A stretch of DNA of 64,000 bases from Aphanomyces cochlioides. Lineage: Eukaryota; Oomycota; Saprolegniomycetes; Saprolegniales; Verrucalvaceae. The position numbers and the translations under genes were made by a program. The notes under the pieces were generated by a model. That model had not been told where the DNA came from, did no database searches, and saw nothing but the letters and a program-made list of their open reading frames with translations. Shown piece by piece: positions 45,701 to 56,358 of the stretch. The stretch's first letter is position 1. Every line of letters begins with the position of its first letter. The stretch is from assembly GCA_019828595.1 (NCBI GenBank), contig JAHQRK010000013.1, forward strand, positions 775,501 through 839,500, in the 5' to 3' direction.

Positions 45701-47214
45701 TGAACGTGATGGATGGATAGCTGCTGCTGAGAAGGAATATGATTCTCTCATGGATCACAATACTTGGACATTGTGTGACTTACCTCCTGGTCGCAAAGCA
45801 ATCGGTTGTCGATGGCTCTTCACCAAGAAGTTTGACGCTGATGGCTCACTTGCTCGTTACAAGGCTCGCCTAGTAGCACAAGGCTTCGCGCAAGTCGCTG
45901 GCGTTGACTACACCGACGTCTTTGCTCCTGTCATTCGATCGACAAGTATACGACTTCTCATGGCACTCGCAACGATTATGAAGATGGATATTCATCACAT
46001 GGATGTTGAAACAGCATTTCTCAATGGCAATGTATCCGAGACACTCTACATGCACCAACCTCCTGGCTTCATCGAGCCTAACAATGAGAAACTTGTCTGC
46101 CGCCTAAATCGAAGCATTTATGGACTTAAACAGTCATCTCGTGAATGGAATATTGCACTCGACAAATACTTCCGATCTAAATCGTTCACTCCACTCTTGA
46201 GTGACCCATGCATTTATGTTCTCCATACACCCCAAAGTTTGTCTTTGGTGGGCGTGTATGTCGATGAGTTGATCCTCCTCAGTCAGTCACGCACTGCACT
46301 CTCCAACATTAAGCGTGACTTGTCTCATCGCTTCAAGATGAAAGATCTTGGACCCCTACGTTTCTGTCTGGGTATGGAAATCCTTCGTTTGGATGAATCT
46401 ACTTTGTTCTTGCATCAACGCAAATACATCAAGGACATTCTAGAGCGACACAATCTTGCCGACTGTCACCCGTTCGACACCGCAAGATCCTAATGCAACG
46501 CATCGTTCATCATCTTCTACGCTGCCTTATCGCACTGTGGTGGACGAACTACTCTATCTGACTTCAACGACACGTCCTGACATCGCTTTTACAGTGACAT
46601 TGCTATCAAGACACCTTAGTCAACCAACAGATGAGCACTCAGCGATTGCTAAACGAGTTCTAAGATACCTCAAGGGAACTCATGACTATGGAATCATCTA
46701 TCAACCTGTTGACTCCGACCATTACACCATTGAATTATACGTGGATGCTGACTACGCCAATGACGAGTACACAAGACGATCAGCTTCTGGCTACCTCCTC
46801 TATCTCAATGGTTGCCTTATCAGCTGGAAATCGAAGCTTCAAAACATTGTTGCTTTATCGACCTCTGAGGCTGAATACATCTCTATGTCTTACGGACTAC
46901 AAGAAGCTCTTTGGATTAAATCATTACTTCAAGAACTCAAGTTAAATCTCAAGCTTCCAATCATCGTCTATGAAGACAATCAAAGTACGATCAAGATGGC
47001 CGAAAACCCTACTTTACATCAACGAACGAAATACATTGACGTGCGACATCACTTTATCCGTGACTTAGTAAAAGAAAAAGTGATTGAAATCAAATACTGC
47101 GACACGAATTTGATGTTGGCCGACATGCTCACGAAAGCCCTTCCAAAGCCCAAGTTTGAAGAATATCAACGCAACATCTTGGAGCGCATGTCTGACCTAC
47201 AAAGTGAAGAATAA
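42779..47214 (+). pseudogene. Copia Gag-Pol polyprotein, multiple breaks
   Basis: ATG 42779 opens Gag. A 1-base loss near 42900 shifts the frame. Gag continues to the CCHC knuckle (CSYCKKRNHTEDVC, about 43452) and the protease motif WVIDSGASDYF. TAG at 43924-43926 breaks the frame (a Leu codon is expected). Integrase follows, with the HSDICGPM, SDNGGEY and QQNGVSERMNR residues of the D-D-E triad. A shift near 45600 leads to reverse transcriptase, where the catalytic box reads YVDEL instead of YVDDL. A shift near 46483 leads to RNase H (YVDADYAND, STSEAEY, EDNQS). Order Gag-PR-IN-RT-RH is the copia type. The YVDE change alone should cripple the polymerase. Confidence 0.88.
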
Positions 47215-47436
47215 AGTTTGCGGGGGAATGTTGAAGCTCACAACGTTGAAGAAGAGATCGAGACGTTCTATCTTACCTTTCATTGCAAAGCAAATTCTCT
47301 CTTCTGACTATTCTCTGTTTGCTTCTCTGTTAAACTTCATCCTCATTATCCATATACTCTAGCTAGCGTATCTTTAGCACATCTCTAGCTCTTCCATAAG
47401 TTCTAATACACTTTCCATTCAACCTCTTACAGCTTC

Positions 47437-47554
47437 TGACAATAGTGATGATATGGAAGGTGTTGATGATGAAGACGATGATATTTCAATTCCTTCAGGA
47501 GATCTGAATGAGTTCTTTGACGCTTTGATCCGCGACCTTAACACTGATGACTGA
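47437..47554 (+). pseudogene. hAT transposase 2, C-terminal tail after copia
   Basis: The acidic tail of the transposase frame interrupted at 41838. It resumes in phase after the duplicated GCTTC and ends at TGA 47552-47554. Confidence 0.8.
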
Positions 47555-47693
47555 CAAGCTCAATTATGACTCTCATATGTTTATGTATTCTCCACTTTAT
47601 ACAAATGACAATTTTTTCGAGCGATTGAAAGCGCTTGAAATCGCGCTCGATTTAAATGATTTCGAATCGAGCGCAACGATATTAGTACCATAC

Positions 47694-48290
47694 AGTAGTC
47701 CGTATAATATACGGACTTTGAAGCCAAGTAAATAAAAACCAGTCTTATCAACCAGTTGCCAATTTTCGAGAAATTGAAGCCAAGTAAATAAATACCAGTC
47801 TTATCAACCAGTTGCCAATTTTCGAGAAATTGAGGTGCAAAGTATGGTGATGGAAATTGGTGAAAATTCTGAGTTTCGAGAAATCTAAAAAAACAGTTTT
47901 GGAAAAGCATCAGCTAGTTTACAACATATATGTCATTAGTTATAGTATTAGTGTTTGAAACAGTTTTATACTACATATTACACTCCAGCTTTTTATTAAT
48001 AACTCAAAATCAAGACTGAATTGCTCAATTTGAATAACACAGCAACATTCGTGTCGCTGAGACGAGTTGAACGATACCAAAAACTCAAACCTCAAATTTT
48101 GTCGGAAAAGTCGGACCACCAGCTTTGATGCCTCATATCTCGGCGACCAGAGCACTGTTTGGGGAGATTCGAGCGGCAAAACATAGCTAGAATAGTGGAA
48201 AATAACACTATATATCTAACTCAAACGGAACTACACTGGCAATAAGACTGATTTTAATTTACGCGGCCTCAACTTTTAATATACGGACTA
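47694..48290. mobile_element. TIR element of ~0.6 kb, non-coding
   Basis: CAGTAGTCCGTATA at 47694-47707 has an exact inverted partner at 48277-48290. Inside is a ~56-bp tandem duplication (47718-47830, ending CAATTTTCGAGAAATTGA). The CAGT... ends and a left-flank TA recall Tc1/mariner MITEs, but the right flank is not TA. Confidence 0.5.
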
Positions 48291-48335
48291 CTGGTGAATG
48301 CAACTTTTAATATTATTAAAAGTTGCATTCACCAG
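48291..48335. repeat. Perfect 45-bp palindrome
   Basis: 22-bp arms (CTGGTGAATGCAACTTTTAA...) separated by a single base. It starts right at the end of the TIR element. It could be a foldback end or the scar of two elements joined head to head. Confidence 0.8.
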
Positions 48336-48539
48336 AAAAAGTCAGAAGTATATTGGGTAAAATGCCCATTCGTCAGAAATATTCTCCGATTTTTTCCAGA
48401 ATATCGTTTTACATCGCATACATACACCAAGTCAAATGGATCATAAAAATATTACATGAAAAAGTCAGACAGAAATTCTGTGGCTTCTCATTGGATAAAA
48501 GTTCTTTGGTCGTCGTGAAAGTCAGTGAAAGAAATCCCC

Positions 48540-49561
48540 ATGCCAGAGCAAACGAGTCGAATTGCCACATCTCTGGATGATCTGAGAGAAAATCGGCTCG
48601 CACCTGACACGAGAAAGAACTACCAAAGTGCTATCAGACATATAGTGAAGTGGTTGCAAGCTTCAGGCCGATCCACAATGATCATAGACGATGGATCAAT
48701 TAACCTCGGCTTGTTAGGCTACAACGAGTTCATGGACTTTATTCGATGGAAGTATAAGAACTCGCAATGCAAACCGGGCAGTCTATCGAGCTACCGCTCT
48801 GCGACCAAAGACTATTATCAAAGAAAGCAAGTTCCCTCGCCTCTCCAATTTTCCGATGACGGCAAAGCCATATTTCAAGGTGAGCTCAATTTCGTTTTAA
48901 AATAACCATATCCAAAGGTCTTCGTCGATTGTGCGCATCCGAAACTCAAGCTGGATCAGTGAAGGAAAGCGGCAAGCGTCCACTGCGTTTTCAACAGTAC
49001 TCAGCACTTTGCAGAAGCAGCTTGACATCTATGGACGCAGGTTTCACACACTTGTTTTTAGTTTTATCGTGGAACCTTATGTGTCGTTCGAGGTCGACAG
49101 AAGCTATACAAATTGACCAACAAACGTTTGAGAATGATGCGATCGGATGCACTTTCTACAAGTCTAAAACCGACCAAAGTGGGACGTAAAGGCGCGATCC
49201 AAAACACATATATGCCAATCCGACAAAGCCCGAGATTTGTTGTTTCCTGGCCCTTGCAATGTATTTTGCGTGCAACCCCCAGAATACCCCGAGTAGCCTC
49301 TTTCATGGGGCTAACCAGCGCGAGCGATTTAGTAAAAGCCTCTCAAGACTTGTGGTCAGCGCTTTACCTGACATGACTAAAGAAATTGGGACGCATTCAA
49401 TCCGAAAAGGAGCTGCTACGTTTGTCATAGCCGGCAGCACCTCTGGGCCGTCGATTGTGAATGTCTGTATAAGATGCGGATGGGCGCTTGGCCACGTGGT
49501 TGAAAGATACATCCACTACGATGTTATCTACAAAATCACACCGAAGTTGTACTTCTGGTGA
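48540..49561 (+). pseudogene. Crypton-type tyrosine recombinase, one stop
   Basis: ATG 48540 (MPEQTSRIATSLDDLRE) begins an integrase-type N-terminal SAM-like domain (RKNYQSAIRHIVKWL, FMDFIRWKYKNS). A 38-bp intron (48880-48917, GT-AG) is needed to keep the frame. The catalytic domain follows, with Arg in LMCRSRSTEA, then TAA at 49187-49189. In the same frame come ALAMYFACNPQN, GTHSIRKGAATF (H-x-x-R) and ALGHVVERYIHYD (candidate Tyr). It ends at 49561. Compared with 22603-23493 the C-terminus is short. Cryptons are DNA transposons moved by such recombinases. No GCR1_C domain is seen, so it is a different type from 53873-56109. Confidence 0.75.
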
Positions 49562-51157
49562 TGGAGCCAATCACTTCTTAGATAATTCAATCAGCAAAAA
49601 CATTGATTTCAGTGTTATATTTTGGAATTTTATCGTGATGCAAATCACACTGGCAGTGTGATCCAGAGTGTGCTAAAACTGGCCAATCAGGTGCCAAATC
49701 ACACCAGAAATCACACCAAAAATCACACCTGCCCGACAATATCTTTTCCTGTCACGGTCAATCAAGTCGTTTATCGGCTTGTTAGATGCAGAGGTGACTC
49801 TGCTTTGACTGGATATTCATATTTAACTGAAAGCTAGCTAAATAAGGTCGTGAATGAATACATAGTCCTTTGTCCTCTTGTGCTTGTGTCGATGCACTTT
49901 CAATGTGAGAACATTGAAAAGCCGGGCAGCATGAACACCCGTCGAGTCCGGTTTATTATCGAAATATGCTTTCCACCTGAAACGTAGTCGCTTCCATTGT
50001 ATTATAGACTTAAATATGTCTTGTATCTAATCATAACTACTGCCCACCATTTGGATTTGGTAGATTGAGGCGAATTTGTGTTCTGTGTACAGATATCTTA
50101 CGTTCAAGCATCAAACGTATACACATGCAGTAAGGCATTTCACAAGGATGCAAGTACTATTCGTGTTGTAGGTACATCAATCGGCACAGGCTTCACGAAA
50201 GTTGCTTGAGAAAGCGAAAGGGGCCATAGGCCAATTGATTGGCGACCTGAAAAAGATGAAAAGGCTCGAAGTCTTTGAGTTCCTATTTTCAATGTGCATC
50301 CTTTTTGGCCTGAGTTGGCTCATGGCCCTTGCACCTTGTGGACTCTGGCGGAAGAACCACATGACGGGCTGGCCGAGCCATCGCCTGAAAGAGCGAGTAT
50401 GGGCAAAGTCGGTTCCCGGATTTTTCAAAATATCCTGGATTGATGAATGTGTCGGCTATGGCCGCGTAAACATATGATGAAGCGGTGCCTCCCAAGAAGC
50501 GTATGTCTTGGGGTGGCAAATTTTTCACTGGTTCGCTCGATATACCAGCAACAAGGTGACTTTCATCCCGGAATTGATTCAACGATTTGACTCGGTCGGG
50601 CGGCTGAACATGAGACGCCGTTCCCGTATGTACAGTATGCAGACGAGCCTTGGTGCTGCAAGCCCGAATTGTTGGCTCGTCAAGATGAGAAGTTACTAGC
50701 TTTGCAGGGTCTCTACATTGCTGGGTCCGGCTCGGTCCGAGCGATTTTACGCTCGACCGGTGAAGAGGTGGAAGGGTCCGATGTTTCGGGGGTACCCGGT
50801 GGTACGATTACGTTGTAATTAGTTTCAAAAGCTTGATAATGAAAATAAATTTTGTGCTTGTATTGGTGCCAGTCTCTGCTATAAGCGGGTAGTGTTTAGT
50901 TGTTTGGTGGTAGGCACCTTGTAGGTAAATGACTCGTGGATGATGTCAGCGTGAAGTAGTGGTAGAGACCTTGTAGCCAATGGGTCGCTAATCTGCGGAT
51001 CCGGGGGTCACACGGATTCGTTCGACTTGGAAAAGTAATTATACAGCCAGACCGACGATTGCTGTTCAAGTTCAATCGTTTTGCGGTCGTTTTTTGCTCA
51101 TGCACTCTTGTTTTGGCCTGCGACTAACTGTTTCTCGACGAGAGATCGGGTCTGTCG
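49562..51157. other. Mostly unassigned; short repeats
   Basis: AAATCACACC-like units recur four to five times at 49640-49730. At 50200-50480 a frame of ~90 codons (no ATG start) has one hydrophobic segment and no family I recognise. The stretch to 51157 looks like decayed gypsy sequence on the minus strand. No tRNA or intact gene. Confidence 0.4.
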
Positions 51158-51560
51158 CTAAGACGACGCCAGTCTGCGTTTATATTGAGGTAGATCATCT
51201 GATTTCGAGGTGAGTCCCGAGTTCAGAAAGGCCAAATCGAGTGGAAGTGTCGGGTCTCGACCAAAGAGGCAGAAGTACGGTGAGTCCCCGAGGGTCTCTT
51301 TATAGGATATACGCGACAGGTAAGTATCCCAGTCAGTGTCGTGGTTATTGACGAAGTTTTTGAGCATCTGAATGTAGTGTGGTTGAAGCGTTCAACGAGT
51401 CCCTGGCTTTGAGGGTGGTATGGGACGCTTGTGAGATTGTGGATTCCCAGTGTTGCGTACATGGTCTTAGCCAGCTCGGAAATGAAGTTTAGCTGCACTT
51501 TCAGGGTCTGATCCTTGTTCATTGTAAAATCATGCTGTTGGAGGGCCATGGGCGATGACG
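51158..51560 (-). pseudogene. Gypsy integrase fragment
   Basis: Minus-strand reading FISELAKTMYATLG, SVPYHPQSQGLVERFNHT (with the catalytic Glu in the GLVERFN motif) and, after a shift near 51370, NHDTDWDTYLSRI, GDSPYFCLFGRDP. This is the C-terminal half of a Ty3/gypsy integrase catalytic core from a family different from 26691-33589. Both ends are truncated, and no matching LTR pair was found. Confidence 0.7.
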
Positions 51561-51869
51561 AGCTTGACCATCGAGTTGATAGTGGGTTCTTTCAGAGTTG
51601 GTTTGGCGTCATTTGAAGGAGGGTCCGGGGTGGAAAAGAGCGCGCTCTGCGCTTGATCGGACTTGAGTTGGTGCAAAAGACTTGATGAGGGTGGCTTCCT
51701 ATTGTCAGCTGTAGCATGAGACTCATTGGCGATGGATCGGGTTCCACCATGATCGAGTGAGTTAGTGCATGACGAGCGCGGGACCGTGTGAGGATGGTAC
51801 CGTCAAATCGATTTGAAAATGAATTCGATTTTGGTCAAAAGTACAAATTTGAAAATTATTATCATAGCA

Positions 51870-52473
51870 CCATGGTACTATCAGCTAATCAGTACTGTAG
51901 TTTTTTATGGGTTATGTGAGGGGTCCACGACGTAGAGCATACAGGCCGGTGTGGATGGGTATCATCTGTGCAGTTGTCGCTGTGACCAAGCAAGCACAGC
52001 ATATACACTGTATTGTAGTAAATGGTGCCCATCATCCAGAGACGTCATAATGTTCGTCACACTTTGACCGTCGATAAATTTCTGGAGAGTCCAATTGAGG
52101 ACAAGAAAAGCGGTAACATCGATAGATATGGGGCATGTTACCGCTGTGACATTGCTCTATTCGAAGAATTGCTGGAGCAATGGCGATTCTCCTGTGTGAC
52201 CACATGTATGGAAAAAGTCAAATTTGTGTCAAAGAGGTGTCACCAACTATACTTGGAATTTGTACTGACAAAATTTATCAGGATAATCAAAGCTGTTATA
52301 CGGGTAACGATCATCACATGTTGTGATGATCCTGCGATGCCTTTGAGGCTCGCGAGCCCGGAAATTCGAAGCAAGTTGATCCAAAGTCTTGACGTGGCGA
52401 ATGGCGAAACAAACAGCGTTATCCGCCACGTTCTGACTTCGTCAGTTGGCCCAAGAAAGATATGGACAAATAT
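51870..52473. repeat. Inverted copy of the transporter copy 2 downstream flank
   Basis: In reverse complement this block matches 21180-21405, 21534-21656, 23999-24070 and 26411-26550 in order, at roughly 85% by eye. It skips the MITE, the Crypton-like insert, the mariner and the 0.8-kb segment. It is the downstream flank of transporter copy 4, separated from that gene by the insert at 52474-56280. Confidence 0.8.
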
Positions 52474-52665
52474 AGATTTTTTGGTCCTATAGAAATGTTA
52501 AATGTCCAAGGACCAGAGGACCGGACCAAATCAAATGTTATTTGAAATATTAAATGAAAAATGTCCACACATCAAACAATATCAAAAATACCAATTATTC
52601 TGGTCCACTAAAAGTTTCGACCAATCACCAAATTGATAGAACGCCTTTACTTGTCATTTTCCAAA

Positions 52666-53661
52666 ATGCCGAAAGAGAAGAACACGCTCAATTTCCTGGC
52701 GACCTATCGCCAAGAAGCCGTTGCTGACTGGCATGCTGCTCGTCTACTCAACAGCAAACTCAGTACAGATGAGTTTGCCAAAAGTCTAGACATGAAAGGA
52801 AGAACGCTGCGCAATTGGATCAAGGCATCAAGCGAACCATATCAGCCAAAGAAGCTTGAGATAAAGAAACACGTCAGCAAGCACTGTAGTCCCGTGACTG
52901 AAGCATGGCTTGAGAGACAACTTCAATCGGCTGATGTTCCCATTATCGCCATTCAGGACTATATTGAGAAGCACAGCCCAGAAGTTTTTGTCAATGTCAC
53001 GTACAATATCAAGCGAAACATTTGCGACCAATTGAAGACAAAAGTGAAAAATGCAATGCAGGGCTATCACAAACTTGAGTACAACACGCGTGCGATATAC
53101 ACAAGAAGAGTGTCGAGTGCTCCGTGTCGTTGCAAGTCTATATGTGGCGAAAAATGCTCGAACCGTTTGGAGAAGATTGAGTGTCTCTATTCCACTTGCG
53201 CCGTGAAACCCCAATTCTGCCGCAATCGACCCATTCTACACGAAATCATTGGACCCATTGAAAAAAGATCTTGGAATGGCGAGTATGGGATATATGCAAC
53301 CAAACGAATCGAAAAGGGAACGTTTTTGATCGAATATGTCGGCGAAGTCATTACGAAGCAAGAATTGGATGCTAGAGCTCAAGCGCACCGTGACTTGTAC
53401 GTCGTAACTGTCAAGAAGAATACTTGGATTGATGCATATTCGGTCGGAAATGACTCGCGATTTGTCAATCACTCTTGTACGCCAAATGCTCAGCTTGAAT
53501 AATGGTCCGTCTCGGGCTTGATTCGAATTGGAATCTTTGCAATCGAAGTGATTCGACGCGGGGAGCAAGTGACCTTCGACTACGGTGTCACGTATGGTTT
53601 CAAGAAATGCTTGTGTGAATCATGTCAAGCTCTCCGGAATAGCTGTATTACAGAGGGATAA
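52666..53661 (+). pseudogene. SET-domain histone methyltransferase with N-terminal HTH
   Basis: ATG 52666 (MPKEKNTLNFLATYRQ) follows an initiator-like GTCATTTTCCAAAA. Residues ~15-60 look like a helix-turn-helix (FAKSLDMKGRTLRNWIK), as in transposases. A Cys-rich AWS domain follows (CRCKSICGEKCSNR). The SET domain has YGIYATKRIEKGTFLIEYVG, the NHSCTPNA cofactor motif and, past TAA at 53500-53502, VTFDYGV. A post-SET CLCESC motif closes the protein. AWS-SET-postSET enzymes of the ASH1/SETD2/NSD type methylate histone H3 in chromatin. One stop codon interrupts an otherwise complete gene. Convergent with the Crypton recombinase 212 bp away, so it may be transposon cargo. Confidence 0.85.
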
Positions 53662-53872
53662 AAGATTTAAATACAATTTCATTTAATTTCAGTTTACTCA
53701 TCAAATGTGCCAAATCAAACAAGTGAACAATGACTGAGTTTACTGTGTTTGTTTGATTACTTGAATAGACTTGATTTCAGTATACTCATCAAATGTGCCA
53801 GATCAATCTAAAACGAAGTGAGAGACACAAAAGATCGAGATCAATGAGATCGTCGGTGCATGAGGTCATGTA

Positions 53873-56109
53873 TTAACAAAAGGAGTATACAACTGGGTCA
53901 CACGATATATCCAAAATGCTCTTCAAAGTCGTTCCACTTGAAGAAACTGCGTTGATTTTGCATTTGATGAAGTCGCAGTAGCCACCCATATGCTTGACTT
54001 GCTTGTTTCGCTTGAGATTATTTAACAACTCCTCCAACAGCGATACGGCGCAAGCGTCCTCCATACCTTCAGCCATTAGTTGTTCGATTGCTGTATACAA
54101 TGGTTTTCTTCGTTGAAAGTACGTCAGTAGAGCGCCATTTTGCACCATGTTGCAGTTCGAGGTCCTTCAGAGCAGGGGCTCCATTGAGGCCAACTTGATA
54201 TTCCTTCCAAGCAAGACGAACAGTATCGATTGACCTGGACATGGTTAGACCACGCACGATGCTTTTAGGTGAGGGTGCTACTAGAAGAGTCGACTGAGTT
54301 ATGACAGCCGAGCAGTCATTTGTGAATTGCTGATTGGTAGGCGCCGCTGCCAATCCATCAATTGCTTGCTGAAGTGCCCCCACAACTTGCTATCGAACGA
54401 GGTTGGTGTTGTCGCAACATTTGCTGGCCATGTTTTCTACGACTTCTTGAACCTTGCGCAGACCCAATGTGACCTGGGACAATTCATGATGAATGAGAGC
54501 TGTGTCTTGGTGCACATTTTGGAGCGACTCTGCAACAAGTGGCATGGCTTTCTCAATAACCATGAACTCTGGTGCTACCGCTGTTTCAACCGCCATAATC
54601 AATTGCTGTTGGAATGAAATAAATGCGCTGTTTGTGAATATTGGCATTTGATAGACGGGGTGCTGGTTGTATCCAGGGATTCGAATGAGAAGTGCTGCGT
54701 CTTGGAGTATCACGACACGCATGTACTCCATCAGGCGCAAAAAACTTTCACCAGCTATGTCTCTTCGCTTGAGAGTCATCGCTACACGCGCAGATTCAAT
54801 CCATGGGAACACCATACATTGTAGGTCTTTGGGTACTGCCACCATTACTCTTTCAACATAGTATCGACCTTTTTCGGGTCCGAAACCGGCTATCGTTCGA
54901 ACTGTTTCCCATGGCACCACGTGATTTGCGTAGGAGCCGTCTCGGGTTCGAGTGGCCCAGTGTCCGTGCTTATCAACCGAATGCCCGCTTGCACCTTCAT
55001 GTTCTGCTGTAACAGCAGCAGATTTTCTTCCTGCTTTCGTTTTGGAGGTTGACTGAAGCCCGAGAGATTCGTGCTGTTTCTTTATCGCTTGATACTGGTG
55101 CGAATACTTCATTGGTGTCTTGGGACTCGCACCCTTTAATGCATAGATATCGTACCACAATTCTGGATCAGAAAGATCTGGACAAGGCTCGCCACCAATA
55201 CGCCAGCGAAAGAATAAATACAAACCAAGTGCACCAAAAGGGCAACGGGTCACATCTTTATGACGCATAAATGTTGACTCCTCAACGTTGCCGAACTGAT
55301 TTTTTTCGACCTTCGCCACACACATCTGAATAAATTGACCCCAGCGATGCCTTCGTTTTCAAAAACTATGAGACCAATGTTGGAAAGTTTGAGGCGGCGA
55401 ATATTATCGCCACGAGTGGCCAGAGCATAAGTCATGAGATTGTCAGCGCGATGTTTGAGCCCGACCTCCGTCATTTCAGAAAAGAACTTGTCTGCCACTT
55501 CTCGAAGCGACGTCTGGTCCACTGAATCAACCCATGTACCGATTCCGCGGTCTTTGAATGTAGAGTTCTCTTTGTATACCATGGCCATCTGCTTCAATTT
55601 TAATAATTCCTTCACAGCTGCGGGGCGAATGGGGACTCTGTCAGTCTGATCTAGCTCGTACTGGACTTTCCACAAGTCCATGAGAGCATTCACATACGCT
55701 GCGAGTATTGGATAACCAATGGACTGGGCATCAGGGGCGTTAGTTTGACGCAATGTGGTTTCGGCTGTAGCGTTCTGCATTTCGTGTGTTTCATCGACCT
55801 TCCGCTTTCGTCCAGTAGGGCGTATTGGTCTTGCATCTCAGTCAGAAACAAAATCATTCGTCCCGGTGTGACGGTATCATTCTGGTAGTTCTTGCCAAAA
55901 CACCATTCAATGTATTCCTTCTGTCGTGGAGCGTATTGTTTTTTTGTGTTGACTGGACGAACGTCATTTTTGCGGGTGCGAACTCGCAGTAGGGCTTCTT
56001 GTTCGCGTAGATGTTGCTGCAAAACTAATTCTGTGTGGGCTTCCATTTCATCGACCGCACTACGTAATGAGTGTGCACCCCGTGCTCTCGGCGACCGTAC
56101 ATTCCGCAT
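53873..56109 (-). pseudogene. Crypton (GCR1_C type) tyrosine recombinase
   Basis: ATG 56107-56109 (MRNVRSPRARGAH) opens a SAM-like N-terminal region (NTKKQYAPRQKEYIEWCFG). One-base losses near 55830 and 55328 split the catalytic core. Visible are Arg in ALATRGDNIRRL, TKAGRKSAA where the usual H-x-x-R His is Lys, GHW, and a Tyr in GSYANH. TAG at 54390-54392 (Gln expected) is followed in frame by a linker and a C-terminal GCR1_C-like DNA-binding domain (RLAWKEYQVGLNG, then after a shift near 54125 FQRRKPLYTAI). GCR1_C is the hallmark of the fungal/oomycete CryptonF lineage. The recombinase integrates circular DNA intermediates. Confidence 0.8.
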
Positions 56110-56358
56110 GGAGGAATCTCCACAATAGGTCAGAAGCCACTGAGCAAAAAGCACGTTGTGATTGGCTTATACTCTATAAATTAGATAGTTTCACTTGGTC
56201 CTAAACCAAAAAAAATGTTGAGTTATTTGTATGCGGACCACCAGTCCTGACCGGACAATTTAATTGAACGATATGTATATAATATCTACAGATAGCAAAA
56301 ACAACACTTGCTTACATAATACACTAGACAACACTGGGGGGGAGACACCTGTTGGATC

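Larger units (their letters stand above)
41839..47431 (+). mobile_element. Complete Ty1/copia retrotransposon
   Basis: LTRs 41839-42041 and 47229-47431 (203 bp each) begin TGTTGAAG. I count three differences between them; one makes the 5' LTR end in TA rather than CA. The target duplication GCTTC lies at 41834-41838 and 47432-47436. Excising it rejoins the hAT reading frame exactly. About 1.5% LTR divergence implies a young insertion. Confidence 0.95.
39889..47681. mobile_element. Second hAT element, split by a copia insertion
   Basis: Inverted ends TATAGTTGCGCTCGATT and (complement) TATCGTTGCGCTCGATT lie at 39889 and 47681. Flanking 8-mers GTAGTACC (39881-39888) and TTAGTACC (47682-47689) match at 7 of 8 bases. 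Without the copia element the hAT is about 2.2 kb, a normal size. Confidence 0.8.
52474..56280. mobile_element. 3.8-kb insert: SET gene plus GCR1_C-type Crypton
   Basis: Comparison with the copy 2 flank (empty site ATATT at 21179-21183) shows an insert bounded by the direct repeat AATAT (52469-52473 and 56281-56285). Both ends carry clustered GGTCC/GGACC motifs and a shared TTGGTCCTA...AATGTT segment (near 52479 and 56195), which argues for one unit. It holds two convergent genes, a SET methyltransferase and a Crypton recombinase. Nesting of two separate elements cannot be excluded. Confidence 0.6.
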
